In this document: piece by piece, positions 14,101-27,388 of the stretch
How the letters are laid out: each line of letters opens with the position of its first letter
Position numbering within the stretch: position 1 is the first letter of the stretch
From: Chondrilla cf. caribensis
Lineage: Eukaryota > Porifera > Demospongiae > Chondrillida > Chondrillidae
NCBI GenBank assembly: GCA_964020155.1
Contig: OZ026549.1
Coordinates: 1-64,000 of the forward strand
Reading direction: 5' to 3'
Length of the DNA stretch: 64,000 nucleotides
Position numbers and translations under genes: made by a program
The notes under the pieces: generated by a model
Seen by the model: the letters and a program-made list of their open reading frames with translations, nothing else
What the model was told of the DNA's origin: nothing
The model's database searches: none

Positions 14101-17100
14101 GGTGACCACCAAAGAAATCTCAAATTGCTTAGGTGATCACCACAAGGCGTATTACACGCATATATGAATGTACATGCAAAGTATATACATTGGCAAATGG
14201 GGGGAAATTTTGGTCGACATCAAAATGCATCCTTTTTTCTATCAGAAGGTAGCTACCAGGTCCAGGAGTGTGTCTGTGCATTTGGATTTCAGCTATGATG
14301 CATCACGTGCACACAGGAGAGGCCGTGGTGACAAGACCAAAAATTGACATTTTTTGGGCTTGTCACCACGAGGCTTATAGCGCACTCAGGACAATCAGAA
14401 TGCTTGCGAAATTGTGTTGGTGAGTTAGGCATGGACACTAGGTAGCCCTTGGTGACCAGAAAAGAAATCTCAAATTGCTTAGGTGATCACCCAAGGCGTA
14501 ATACACGCATATATGAATCTACATACAAAGTATATACATTGGCAATAGGGGGAAATTTTGGTCGACATCAAAATGCATCCTTTTTGCTATCAGAAGGTAG
14601 CTACCAGGTCCAGGAGTGTGTCTGTGCATTTGGATTTCAGCTATGATGCATCACGTGTACACAGGAGAGGCCGTGGTGACAAGACCAAAAATTGACATTT
14701 TTTGGGCTTGTCACCACGAGGCTTATAGCGCACTCAGGACAATCAGAATGCTTGCGAAATTGTGTTGGTGAGTTAGGTATGGACACTAGGTAGCCCTTGG
14801 TGACCACCAAAGAAATCTCAAATTGCTTAGGTGATCACCACAAGGCGTATTACACGCATATATGAATGTACATGCAAAGTATATACATTGGCAAATGGGG
14901 GGAAATTTTGGTCGACATCAAAATGCATCCTTTTTGCTATCAGAAGGTAGCTACCAGGTCCAGGAGTGTGTCTGTGCATTTGGATTTCAGCTATGATGCA
15001 CCACGTGCACACAGGAGAGGCCGTGGTGACAAGACCAAAAATTGACATTTTTTGGGCTTGTCACCACGAGGCTAATAGCGCACTCAGGACAATCAGAATG
15101 CTTGCGAAATTGTGTTGGTGAGTTAGGCATGGACACTAGGTAGCCCTTGGTGAACAGAAAAGAAATCTCAAATTGCTTAGGTGATCACCACAAGGCGTAT
15201 TACACGCATATATGAATGTACATACAAAGTATATACATTCTATTATATGTGGCACTGGGGGGGAAATTTTTGTCGACATCAAAATGCATCCTTTTTGCTA
15301 TCAGAAGGTAGCTACCAGGTCCAGGAGTGTGTCTGTGCATTTGGATTTGAGCTATGATGCATCACGTGCACACAGGAGAGGCCGTTGTGACAAGACCAAA
15401 AATTGACATTTTTTGGGCTTGTCACCACGAGGCTTATAGCGCACTCATGACAATCAGAATGCTTGCGAAATTGTGTTGGTGAGTTAGGCATGGACACTAG
15501 GTAGCCCTTGGTGACCAGATAAGAAATCTCAAATTGCTTAGGTGATCACCCAAGGCGTAATACACGCATATATGAATCTACATACAAAGTATATACATTG
15601 GCAATATGGGGAAATTTTGGTCGACATCAAAATGCAACTGTTTGCTATCAGAAGGTAGCTACTAGGTCCAGGAGTGTGTCTGTGCATTTGGATTTCAGCT
15701 ATGATGCATCACGTGCACACAGGAGAGGCCGTGGTGACAAGACCAAAAATTGACATTTTTTGGGCTTGTCACCACGAGGCTTATAGCGCACTCACGACAA
15801 TCAGAATGCTTGCGAAATTGTGTTGGTGAGTTAGGCATGGACACTAGGTAGCCCTTGGTGAACAGAAAAGAAATCTCAAATTGCTTAGGTGATCACCACA
15901 AGGCGTAATACACGCATATATGAATCTACATACAAAGTATATACATTCTATTATATGTGGCACTGGGGGGAAATTTTGGTCGACATCAAAATGCATCCTT
16001 TTTGCTATCAGAAGGTAGCTACCAGGTCCAGGAGTGTGTCTGTGCATTTGGATTTCAGCTATGATGCACCACGTGCACACAGGAGAGGCCGTGGTGACAA
16101 GACCAAAAATTGACATTTTTTGGGCTTGTCACCACGAGGCTAATAGCGCACTCAGGACAATCAGAATGCTTGCGAAATTGTGTTGGTGAGTTAGGCATGG
16201 ACACTAGGTAGCCCTTGGTGAACAGAAAAGAAATCTCAAATTGCTTAGGTGATCACCACAAGGCGTATTACACGCATATATGAATGTACATACAAAGTAT
16301 ATACATTCTATTATATGTGGCACTGGGGGGGAAATTTTTGTCGACATCAAAATGCATCCTTTTTGCTATCAGAAGGTAGCTACCAGGTCCAGGAGTGTGT
16401 CTGTGCATTTGGATTTGAGCTATGATGCATCACGTGCACACAGGAGAGGCCGTTGTGACAAGACCAAAAATTGACATTTTTTGGGCTTGTCACCACGAGG
16501 CTTATAGCGCACTCATGACAATCAGAATGCTTGCGAAATTGTGTTGGTGAGTTAGGCATGGACACTAGGTAGCCCTTGGTGACCAGATAAGAAATCTCAA
16601 ATTGCTTAGGTGATCACCCAAGGCGTAATACACGCATATATGAATCTACATACAAAGTATATACATTGGCAATATGGGGAAATTTTGGTCGACATCAAAA
16701 TGCAACTGTTTGCTATCAGAAGGTAGCTACTAGGTCCAGGAGTGTGTCTGTGCATTTGGATTTCAGCTATGATGCATCACGTGCACACAGGAGAGGCCGT
16801 GGTGACAAGACCAAAAATTGACATTTTTTGGGCTTGTCACCACGAGGCTTATAGCGCACTCACGACAATCAGAATGCTTGCGAAATTGTGTTGGTGAGTT
16901 AGGCATGGACACTAGGTAGCCCTTGGTGAACAGAAAAGAAATCTCAAATTGCTTAGGTGATCACCACAAGGCGTAATACACGCATATATGAATCTACATA
17001 CAAAGTATATACATTCTATTATATGTGGCACTGGGGGGAAATTTTGGTCGACATCAAAATGCATCCTTTTTGCTATCAGAAGGTAGCTACCAGGTCCAGG

Positions 17101-20100
17101 AGTGTGTCTGTGCATTTGGATTTGAGCTATGATGCATCACGTGCACACAGGAGAGGCCGTTGTGACAAGACCAAAAATTGACATTTTTTGGGCTTGTCAC
17201 CACGAGGCTTATAGCGCACTCACGACAATCAGAATGCTTGCGAAATTGTGTTGGTGAGTTAGGCATGGACACTAGGTAGCCCTTGGTGAACAGAAAAGAA
17301 ATCTCAAATTGCTTAGGTGATCACCACAAGGCGTATTACATGCATATATGAATGTACATACAAAGTATATACATTCTATTATATGTGGCACTGGGGGGAA
17401 ATTTTGGTTGACATCAAAATGCATCCTTTTTGCTATCAGAAGGTAGCTACTAGGTCCAGGAGTGTGTCTGTGCATTTGGATTTCAGCTATGATGCATCAC
17501 GTGCACACAGGAGAGGCCGTGGTGACAAGACCAAAAATTGACATTTTTTGGGCTTGTCACCACGAGGCTTATAGCGCACTCAGGACAATCAGAATGCTTG
17601 CGAAATTGTGTTGGTGAGTTAGGCATGGACACTAGGTAGCCCTTGGTGAACAGAAAAGAAATCTCAAATTGCTTAGGTGATCACCACAAGGCGTATTACA
17701 CGCATATATGAATCTACATACAAAGTATATACATTCTATTATATTTGGCACTGGGGGGAAATTTTGGTCGACATCAAAATGCATCCTTTTTGCTATCAGA
17801 AGGTAGCTACCAGGTCCAGGAGTGTGTCTGTGCATTTGGATTTGAGCTATGATGCATCACGTGCACACAGGAGAGGCCGTGGTGACAAGACCAAAAATTG
17901 ACATTTTTTGGGCTTGTCACCACGAGGCTTATAGCGCACTCAGAACAATCAGAATGCTTGCGAAATTGTGTTGGTGAGTTAGGCATGGACACTAGGTAGC
18001 CCTTGGTGACCAGAAAAGAAATCTCAAATTGCTTAGGTGATCACCCAAGGCGTAATACACGCATATATGAATCTACATACAAAGTATATACATTGGCAAT
18101 AGGGGGAAATTTTGGTCGACATCAAAATGCAACTGTTTGCTATCAGAAGGTAGCTACCAGGTCCAGGAGTGTGTCTGTGCATTTGGATTTCAGCTATGAT
18201 GCATCACGTGCACACAGGAGAGGCCGTGGTGACAAGACCAAAAATTGACATTTTTTGGGCTTGTCACCACGAGGCTTATAGCGCACTCAGGACAATCAGA
18301 ATGCTTCCCAAATTGTGTTGGTGAGTTAGGCATGGACACTAGGTAGCCCTTGGTGAACAGAAAAGAAATCTCAAATTGTTTAGGTGATCACCCAAGGCGT
18401 AATACACGCATATATGAATCTACATACAAAGTATATACATTGGCAATATGGGGAAATTTTGGTCGACATCAAAATGCAACTTTTTGCTATCAGAAGGTAG
18501 CTACCAGGTCCAGGAGTGTGTCTGTGCATTTGGATTTGAGCTATGATGCATCACGTGCACACAGGAGAGGCCGTTGTGACAAGACCAAAAATTGACATTT
18601 TTTGGGCTTGTCACCACGAGGCTTATAGCGCAATCAGGACAATCAGAATGCTTGCGAAATTGTGTTGGTGAGTTAGGCATGGACACTAGGTAGCCCTTGG
18701 TGAACAGAAAAGAAATCTCAAATTGCTTAGGTGATCACCACAAGGCGTAATACACTTATATATGAATCTACATACAAAGTATATACATTCTATTATATGT
18801 GGCACTGGGGGGAAATTTTGGTCGACATCAAAATGCATCCTTTTTGCTATCAGAAGGTAGCTACTAGGTCCAGGAGTGTGTCTGTGCATTTGGATTTCAG
18901 CTATGATGCATCACGTGCACACAGGAGAGGCCGTGGTGACAAGACCAAAAATTGACATTTTTTGGGCTTGTCACCACGAGGCTTATAGCGCACTCACGAC
19001 AATCAGAATGCTTGCGAAATTGTGTTGGTGAGTTAGGCATGGACACTAGGTAGCCCTTGGTGACCAGAAAAGAAATCTCAAATTGCTTAGGTGATCACCC
19101 AAGGCGTAATACACGCATATATGAATCTACATACAAAGTATATACATTGGCAATAGGGGGAAATTTTGGTCGACATCAAAATGCAACTTTTTGCTATCAG
19201 AAGGTAGCTACTAGGTCCAGGAGTGTGTCTGTGCATTTGGATTTCAGCTATGATGCATCATGTGCACACAGGAGAGGCCGTTGTGACAAGACCAAAAATT
19301 GACATTTTTTGGGCTTGTCACCACGAGGCTTATAGCGCAATCAGGACAATCAGAATGCTTACGAAATTGTGTTGGTGAGTTAGGCATGGACACTAGGTAG
19401 CCCTTGGTGACCAGAAAAGAAATCTCAAATTGCTTAGGTGATCACCACAAGGCGTAATACACTTATATATGAATCTACATACAAAGTATATACATTCTAT
19501 TATATGTGGCACTGGGGGGAAATTTTGGTCGACATCAAAATGCATCCTTTTTGCTATCAGAAGGTAGCTACTAGGTCCAGGAGTGTGTCTGTGCATTTGG
19601 ATTTCAGCTATGATGCATCACGTGCACACAGGAGAGGCCGTGGTGACAAGACCAAAAATTGACATTTTTTGGGCTTGTCACCACGAGGCTTATAGCGCAC
19701 TCAGGACAATCAGAATGCTTACCAAATTGTGTTGGTGAGTTAGGCATGGACACTAGGTAGCCCTTGGTGAACAGAAAAGAAATCTCAAATTGCTTAGGTG
19801 ATCACCCAAGGCGTAATACACGCATATATGAATCTACATACAAAGTATATACATTGGCAATAGGGGGAAATTTTGGTCGACATCAAAATGCAACTTTTTG
19901 CTATCAGAAGGTAGCTACTAGGTCCAGGAGTGTGTCTGTGCATTTGGATTTCAGCTATGATGCATCACGTGCACACAGGAGAGGCCGTGGTGACAAGACC
20001 AAAAATTGACATTTTTTGGGCTTGTCACCACGAGGCTTATAGCGCACTCAGGACAATCAAAATGCTTACGAAATTGTGTTGGTGAGTTAGGCATGGACAC

Positions 20101-21342
20101 TAGGTAGCCCTTGGTGACCAGAAAAGAAATCTCAAATTGCTTAGGTGATCATCCAAGGCGTAATACACTTATATATGAATCTACATTCAAAGTATATACA
20201 TTGGCAATAGGGGGAAATTTTGGTCGACATCAAAATGCATCCTTCTTGCTATCAGAAGGTAGCTACCAGGTCCAGGAGTGTGTCTGTGCATTTGGATTTG
20301 AGCTATGATGCATCACATGCACACAGGAGAGGCCCTGGTGACAACTCAAAAAATTGACATTTTTTGGGCTTGTCACCACGAGGCTTATAACGCACTCAGG
20401 ACAATCAGAATGTTTCCAAAATTGTGTTGGAGAGTTTGGTATGGACACTGGGTAGCCCTTGGTGAACAGAAAAGAAATCTCAAATTGCTTAGGTGATCAC
20501 CACAAGGCGTATTACACGCATATATGAATCTACATACAAAGTATATACATTCTATTATATGTGGCACTGGGGGGAAATTTTGGTCCATATCAAACTGCAT
20601 CCTTTTTGCTATCAGAAGGTAGCTACTAGGTCCAGGAGTGTGCCTGTGTAATCGGATTTCAGCTATGATGCATCACGTGCACACTGGAGAGGCCGTGGTG
20701 ACAAGACCAAAAATTGACATTTTTTGGGCTTGTCACCACGAGGCTTATAACGCACTCAGGACAATCAGAATGCATACGAAATTGTGTTGGTGAGTTTGGT
20801 ATAGACACTGGGTAGCCCTTGGTGAACAGAAAAGAAATCTCAAATTGCTTAGGTGATCACCACAAGGCGTAGTACACGCATATATGAATCTACATACAAA
20901 GTATATACATTCTATTATATGTGGCACTGGGGGGAAATTTTGGTCGACATCAAAATGCATCCTTTTTGCTATCAGAAGGTAGCTACCAGGTCCAGGAGTG
21001 TGTCTGTGCAATCGGATTTGAGCTATGATGCATCACGTGCACACAGGAGAGGCCGTGGTGACAACTCCAAAAATTGACATTTTTTGGCTTGTCACCACGA
21101 GGCTTATAACGCACTCAGGACAATCAGAATGGACACTGGGTAGCCCTTGGTGAACAGAAAAGAAATCTCAAATTGCTTAGGTGATCACCACAAGGCGTAT
21201 TACACGCATATATGAATGTACATACAAAGTATATACATTCTATTATATGTGGCACTGGGGGGAAATTTTGGTCGACATCAAAATGCATCTTTTTTGTTAT
21301 CAGAATGACTGTACTAGGTCAAGGAGTGTGTCTGTGCATTCG
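5161..21342 (+). repeat. Main subtelomeric satellite array (347/360-bp monomers)
   Basis: About 46 head-to-tail monomers. The telomere-proximal half (5.2-11.9 kb) is almost all 347-bp units carrying AAGGTATATACATTGGCAATAGGGGG. From about 12 kb inward, 360-bp units are interspersed; these differ by CACCACAAGG for CACCCAAGG, a CTATTATATGTGGCACTGGGG insertion and GCATCCTTTTT for GCAACTTTTT. Each unit contains the palindrome GGTGATCACC, the E-box-like CACGTG and a 12-bp inverted repeat (CGTGGTGACAAG / CTTGTCACCACG) around a loop of about 24 nt. Higher-order repeats are visible, for example a 1,068-bp trimer at about 14.9-17.1 kb. The last units (20.3 kb onward) are more diverged. I see no gene in the array. 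Confidence 0.97.
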
Positions 21343-22390
21343 AATTCCTCAAACTTCCTGAGAAGACGGCCATGCTGGTGTCAGAGGGAAAGGGGGGTCA
21401 CTGACACCTATGTCACCGGTGGGAAATACAAAATGGCGTGTGCCGGTCGACGAGATATGTACCTAAATACCTGACCCATTGTAGCATAATGCAGTGTGCT
21501 AGATTTGGTATACATAATATACTTATTGTGTTGACATTGTGATAATAGATTATTGTAAAACAGGTACTGGCAATAGTTCTATTTTGATGTGTGTGTTTGC
21601 AGTGCTACACAGAACTATTAATTTTGCATGTGGAGGTCTGTCTTGTTTCCCACCAGAACAAGTGGTACTCTGAGAGCAGATGTAATACTTGAGTATGATA
21701 ATCACAGTGGATCGCATAATGATGTACTCACTGGTTACTACCGGTCATGTCCAGTATCTTGTCATGAATGATCTTCACTACTTCAAAACTGAACACAAAG
21801 CAAGTGAAAATATTCTATCAGTTAATATACCTCAACCCATACCCTACACAACCACACCTCGAAGATGCAATTTGGTAATATCTTCTCTTTGCAGAGGAAT
21901 ACTGCTGTGTCCCTTACAGTGTTCGCGCATTCTCCGACGAAGTTTCTATCACAGGAAAGCAATAATACACATACAGTCTGGAATGTAGGAAAACTTTACA
22001 TACCCTCGGGTTTTATAGTATTAAAAACTGAAGACTTTGTAAAGCTCCCTCGCCGTAGCTACGAGCTACGTAGCTCCACCATCTTCGAGTATATTCGAAT
22101 TTAGGAAATACTGCAACGTCATATAATATGCATTCCTACGCGTAACCACTACAGTGAATTTATATTATTTCTATTGTGCGAACAAAATGGCCGATTTCAA
22201 AACGCCGACAATTAGAATTTGGGCTAGAATTTGAGCGCAAAGACTTCAACGAGCTTTAAATCTTCACCGAAGGTTCTTCTAAACCTACTAGAGACGATCA
22301 AGTGATTCGAGTGCCTGGGGGTGGCCTATTCTCCGAATTGAACATTGAGGGCAACTTTAAATAGCGCAGATAATAATAATAAAATAGATA

Positions 22391-22464
22391 GGTCACGGTG
22401 GCGGGGTGGTCAGGTGACACGACTCTAGGCTCCAGGTCGCGGGTTCGAATCCTCAAAAGGACGG
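22391..22464 (+). mobile_element. tRNA-derived SINE-like element, head (copy 1)
   Basis: This tRNA-like stretch has a recognisable B box (GGTTCGAATCC) and an A-box-like GGTGGCGGGGTGGTCAGG at the expected spacing, followed by a T-run. Arm pairing is poor: two of five T-stem pairs fail and no clean anticodon stem forms, so it is not a functional tRNA. A conserved tail of about 200 bp follows in all three copies, ending near GACCCTGAGTGGGTGAC. The Pol III-type internal promoter plus a non-tRNA body is the usual SINE layout. Confidence 0.55.
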
Positions 22465-23333
22465 TTTTTTTCTCTGAAAAAAAATAGCTCACTTCCTGGT
22501 GGTCAGTCGCATACTCTCTACAAAGAACCGTAGGGGGGAGCTTTGGGACTTGCGGCTGACCTCCCAGCTAGAATAGTGTCTTCTGCATTCGTGGAATGAC
22601 GCAAGTACACAGTATCTGTGGAAAGTCCCTGTAAAGCTCTACATATATAGGTGTCTTTGACCCTGAGTGGGTGACTTTTTTATGAATTACAAATCCGACA
22701 ATTTCTTCATTTCATTAATGTGATCATTATAATACAGTATTTTGATACTTGAACAAATTATGGACAACATAAGGTTGGAAAGAGTGAAAGCTATTGCTCC
22801 ACCCACGTACTACCATTTTAACTAATATTTATTATGTGATTATGTGTTTATTTTAATTGTCAATAACGAGTATCTATGGCCTAAATAAGTATACCCAACT
22901 TAACCTAAGTGACAGTCGATTAGAACAGAGGGAATGGGTATTTCCTGTGAATGTGTAAAAGGGGTGGGTCCTGTATTGATGTTACGGCGTTAAAATCAAG
23001 ATGCTGATTGTCCCACATGTAGTTAAATTTGATATTAATTTTAACAAAGCCAAAAGGTTTCAAAATGAAAGTAGTCAGTCACCTTTATCAGTTTGGAACA
23101 CTTACGTATGTTTGCAACAATTTCAACTGAGGAATAATATGACTGAATCAACTTTTTGCATTTTATTAATAAGTAGAATGGTAAATTCAAAAGTTCTCAA
23201 TTCTTGTTACTGTCAATGCAAAGAACTGTGATATTTCTCTGGAAGTGTTTGGAGAAGACCTGCAGGAAGGCAAGAGCAGAGCAATCACATTTTACATACC
23301 AGCTACAGGTATGCACCTAGTGACCCTCTCACC

Positions 23334-23450
23334 TCAGTCCTTCAATACTGTCCTACTAAACAGTTTGGAGAAGTACCTCTGGAGAGATAAAAATATGTTC
23401 ACAACAATTTGACTATTTCAGTGGACACAGCTGACCTGTCCTGAATCACA
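23334..23450 (-). pseudogene. Cysteine synthase 3' fragment (copy A)
   Basis: This is the last exon of the cysteine synthase-like gene (23334-23378; reads RYFSKLF... to a TGA) plus the 3' end of the preceding exon (about 23436-23450). It is truncated where satellite begins. The upstream exons are absent, so it cannot encode an enzyme. Confidence 0.8.
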
Positions 23451-26268
23451 GGTCCAGGAGTGTGTCTGTGCATTTGGATTTCAGCTATGATGCACCACGT
23501 GTACACAGGAGAGGCCGTGGTGACAAGACCAAAAATTGACATTTTTTGGGCTTGTCACCACGAGGCTTATAGCGCACTCAGGACAATCAGAATGCTTACC
23601 AAATTGTGTTGGTGAGTTAGGCATGGACACTAGGTAGCCCTTGGTGACCAGATAAGAAATCTCAAATTGCTTAGGTGATCACCACAAGGCGTAATACACT
23701 TATATATGAATCTACATACAAAGTATATACATTGGCAATAGGGGGAAATTTTGGTCGACATCAAAATGCATCCTTCTTGCTATCAGAAGGTAGCTACTAG
23801 GTCCAGGAGTGTGTCTGTGCATTTGGATTTCAGCTATGATGCATCACGTGCACACAGGAGAGGCCGTGGTGACAAGACCAAAAATTGACATTTTTTGGGC
23901 TTGTCACCATGAGGCTTATAGCGCACTCAGGACAATCAGAATGCTTGCGAAATTGTGTTGGTGAGTTAGGCATGGACACTAGGTAGCCCTTGGTGACCAG
24001 AAAAGAAATCTCAAATTGCTTAGGTGATCACCCAAGGCGTAATACACGCATATATGAATCTACATACAAAGTATATACATTGGCAATAGGGGGAAATTTT
24101 GGTCGACATCAAAATGCAACTTTTTGCTATCAGAAGGTAGCTACCAGGTCCAGGAGTGCGTCTGTGCATTCAGATTTGAGCTATGATGCATCACGTGCAC
24201 ACAGGAGAGGCCGTGGTGACAAGACCAAAAATTGACATTTTTTGGGCTTGTCACCACGAGGCTTATAGCGCACTCAGGACAATCAGAATGCTTACAAAAT
24301 TGTGTTGGTGAGTTAGGCATGGACACTAGGTAGCTATTGGTGACCAGGAAAGAAATCTCAAATTGCTTAGGTGATCACCCAAGGCGTAATACACTTATAT
24401 ATGAATCTACATTCAAAGTATATACATTGGCAATAGGGGGAAATTTTGGTCGACATCAAAATGCATCCTTTTTGCTATCAGAAGGTAGCTACCAGGTCCA
24501 GGAGTGTGTCTGTGTATTTGGATTTGAGCTATGATGCATCACGTGCACACAGGAGAGGCCGTGGTGACAAGACCAAAAATTGACATTTTTTGGGCTTGTC
24601 ACCACGAGGCTTATACCGCACTCAGGACAATCAGAATGCTTACAAAATTGTGTTGGTGAGTTAGGCATGGACACTAGGTAGCTATTGGTGACCAGAAAAG
24701 AAATCTCAAATTGCTTAGGTGATCACCCAAGGCGTAATACACTTATATATGAATCTACATTCAAAGTATATACATTGGCAATAGGGGGAAATTTTGGTCG
24801 ACATCAAAATGCAACTTTTTGCTATCAGAAGGTAGCTACTAGGTCCAGGAGTGTGTCTGTGTATTTGGATTTCAGCTATGATGCATCACGTGCACACAGG
24901 AGAGGCCGTGGTGACAAGACCAAAAATTGACATTTTTTGGGCTTGTCACCACGAGGCTTATAGCGCACTCAGGACAATCAGAATGCTTACAAAATTGTGT
25001 TGGTGAGTTAGGCATGGACACTAGGTAGCTATTGGTGACCAGGAAAGAAATCTCAAATTGCTTAGGTGATCACCCAAGGCGTAATACACGCATATATGAA
25101 TCTACATTCAAAGTATATACATTGGCAATAGGGGGAAATTTTGGTCGACATCAAAATGCAACTTTTTGCTATCAGAAGGTAGCTACCAGGTCCAGGAGTG
25201 TGTCTGTGTATTTGGATTTGAGCTATGATGCATCACGTGCACACAGGAGAGGCCGTGGTGACAAGACCAAAAATTGACATTTTTTGGGCTTGTCACCACG
25301 AGGCTTATAGCGCACTCAGGACAATCAGAATGCTTACCAAATTGTGTTGGTGAGTTAGGCATGGACACTAGGTAGCCCTTGGTGACCAGATAAGAAATCT
25401 CAAATTGTTTAGGTGATCACCCAAGGCGTAATACACGCATATATGAATCTACATTCAAAGTATATACATTGGCAATAGGGGGAAATTTTGGTCGACATCA
25501 AAATGCAACTTTTTGCTATCAGAAGGTAGCTACCAGGTCCAGGAGTGTGTCTGTGTATTTGGATTTCAGCTATGATGCATCACGTGCACACAGGAGAGGC
25601 CGTGGTGACAAGACCAAAAATTGACATTTTTTGGGCTTGTCACCACGAGGCTTATAGCGCACTCAGGACAATCAGAATGCTTACCAAATTGTGTTGGTGA
25701 GTTAGGCATGGACACTAGGTAGCCCTTGGTGAACAGATAAGAAATCTCAAATTGCTTAGGTGATCACCCAAGGCGTAATACACGCATATATGAATCTACA
25801 TACAAAGTATGTACATTGGCAACAGGGGGAAATTTTGGTCGACATCAAAATGCAACTTTTTGCTATCAGAAGGTAGCTACCAGGTCCAGGAGTGTGTCTG
25901 TGCATTTGGATTTGAGCTGTGATGCATCACATGCACACAGGAGAGGCCGTGGTGACAAGACCAAAAATTGACATTTTTTGGGCTTGTCACCACGAGGCTT
26001 ATAACGCACTCAGGACAATCAGAATGTTTCCGAAATTGTGTTGGAGAGTTTGGTATGGACACTAGGTAGCCCTTGGTGAACAGAAAAGAAATCTCAAATT
26101 GCTTAGGTGATCACCACAAGGCGTCTTACACGCATATATGAATGTACATACAAAGTATATACATTCTATTATATGTGGCACTGGGGGGAAATTTTGGTCG
26201 ACATCAAAATGCATCTTTTTTGTTATCAGAATGACTGTACTAGGTCAAGGAGTGTGTCTGTGCATTCG
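23451..26268 (+). repeat. Second satellite array between blocks A and B
   Basis: About eight monomers in the same orientation as the main array, starting in mid-monomer at GGTCCAGGAGTGTGTC. Most are 347-bp type with TACATTCAAAGTATATAC variants; the final one is a 360-type unit that runs into block B exactly as the main array runs into block A. Confidence 0.95.
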
Positions 26269-27314
26269 AATTCCTCAAACTTCCTGAGAAGACGGCCATG
26301 CTGGTGTCAGAGGGAAAGGGGGGTCACTGACACCTATGTCACCGGTGGGAAATACAAAATGGCGTGTGCCGGTCGACGAGATATGTACCTAAATACCTGA
26401 CCCATCGTAGCATAATGCAGTGTGCTAGATTTGGTATACATAATATACTTATTGTGTTGACATTGTGATAATAGATTATTGTAAAACAGGTACTGGCAAT
26501 AGTTCTATTTTGATGTGTGTGTTTGCAGTGCTACACAGAACTATTAATTTTGCATGTGGAGGTCTGTCTTGTTTCCCACCAGAACAAGTGGTACTCTGAG
26601 AGCAGATGTAATACTTGAGTATGATAATCACAGTGGATCACATAATGATGTACTCACTGGTTACTACCGGTCATGTCCAGTATCTTGTCATGAATGATCT
26701 TCACTACTTCAAAACTGAACACAAAGCAAGTGAAAATATTCTATCAGTTAATATACCTCAACCCATACCCTACACAACCACACCTCGAAGATGCAATTTG
26801 GTAATATCTTCTCTTTGCAGAGGAATACTGCTGTGTCCCTTACAGTGTTCGCGCATTCTCCGACGAAGTTTCTATCACAGGAAAGCAATAATGCACATAC
26901 AGTCTGGAATACAGGAAAACTTGACATACCCTCGGGTTTTATAGTATGAAACAGAAGACTTTGTAAAGATCCCTTGCCGTAGCTACGAGCTACGTAGCTC
27001 CACCATCTTCGAGTATATTCGAATTTAGGAAATACTACAACATCATATAATATGCATTCCTACGCGTAACCACTACAGTGAATTTATATTATTTCTATTG
27101 TGCGAACAAAATGGCCGATTTCAAAACGCCGACAATTAGGATTTGGGTTAGAATTTGAGCGCAAAGACTCCAACTAACTTTAAATCTTCACCGAAGGTTC
27201 TTCTAAACCTATTAGAGATGATCAAGTGATTCGAGTGCCTGGGGGTGGCTTATTCTCCGAATTGAACATTGAGGGCAACTTTAAATAGCGCAGATAATAA
27301 CAATAAAATAGATA

Positions 27315-27388
27315 GGTCACGGTGGCGGGGTGGTCAGGTGACACGACTCTAGGCTCCAGGTCGCGGGTTCGAATCCTCAAAAGGACGG
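27315..27388 (+). mobile_element. tRNA-derived SINE-like element, head (copy 2)
   Basis: Same tRNA-like module as at 22391, with identical A-box-like and B-box segments and the same tail, carried inside block B. It probably spread by block duplication rather than by independent retroposition. Confidence 0.55.

Larger units (their letters stand above)
21343..23450. repeat. Subtelomeric duplicated block, copy A
   Basis: Non-satellite sequence almost identical to block B at an offset of 4,926 bp; the flanking final satellite monomer is shared too. It holds a tRNA-derived SINE-like element (22391-22464), a conserved but unassigned ORF on the plus strand (about 21689-21985) and, at its distal end, the 3' end of a cysteine-synthase gene on the minus strand. 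It ends at CTGTCCTGAATCACA, where satellite resumes in mid-monomer. Confidence 0.9.

Noticed and set aside
21689..21988. Plus-strand 99-codon ORF in block A, repeated in B
   Set aside because: Open in both copies but disrupted differently at its 3' end. It has no family similarity and no supporting splice or promoter signal.
22391..22464. Functional tRNA gene
   Set aside because: B box and A-box-like sequence are present, but T-arm and anticodon-arm pairing fail. It is repeated with a fixed non-tRNA tail, so a SINE fits better.
1989..26062. Dozens of 60-97 codon ORFs (MVTSKEISNCLGDH..., MSMPNSPTQF..., MHRHTPGPGSYLL...) on both strands
   Set aside because: They are the satellite monomer read in different frames. 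The 360-bp class shifts the frame twice, both strands are open over the same bases, and substitutions show no coding bias by eye.
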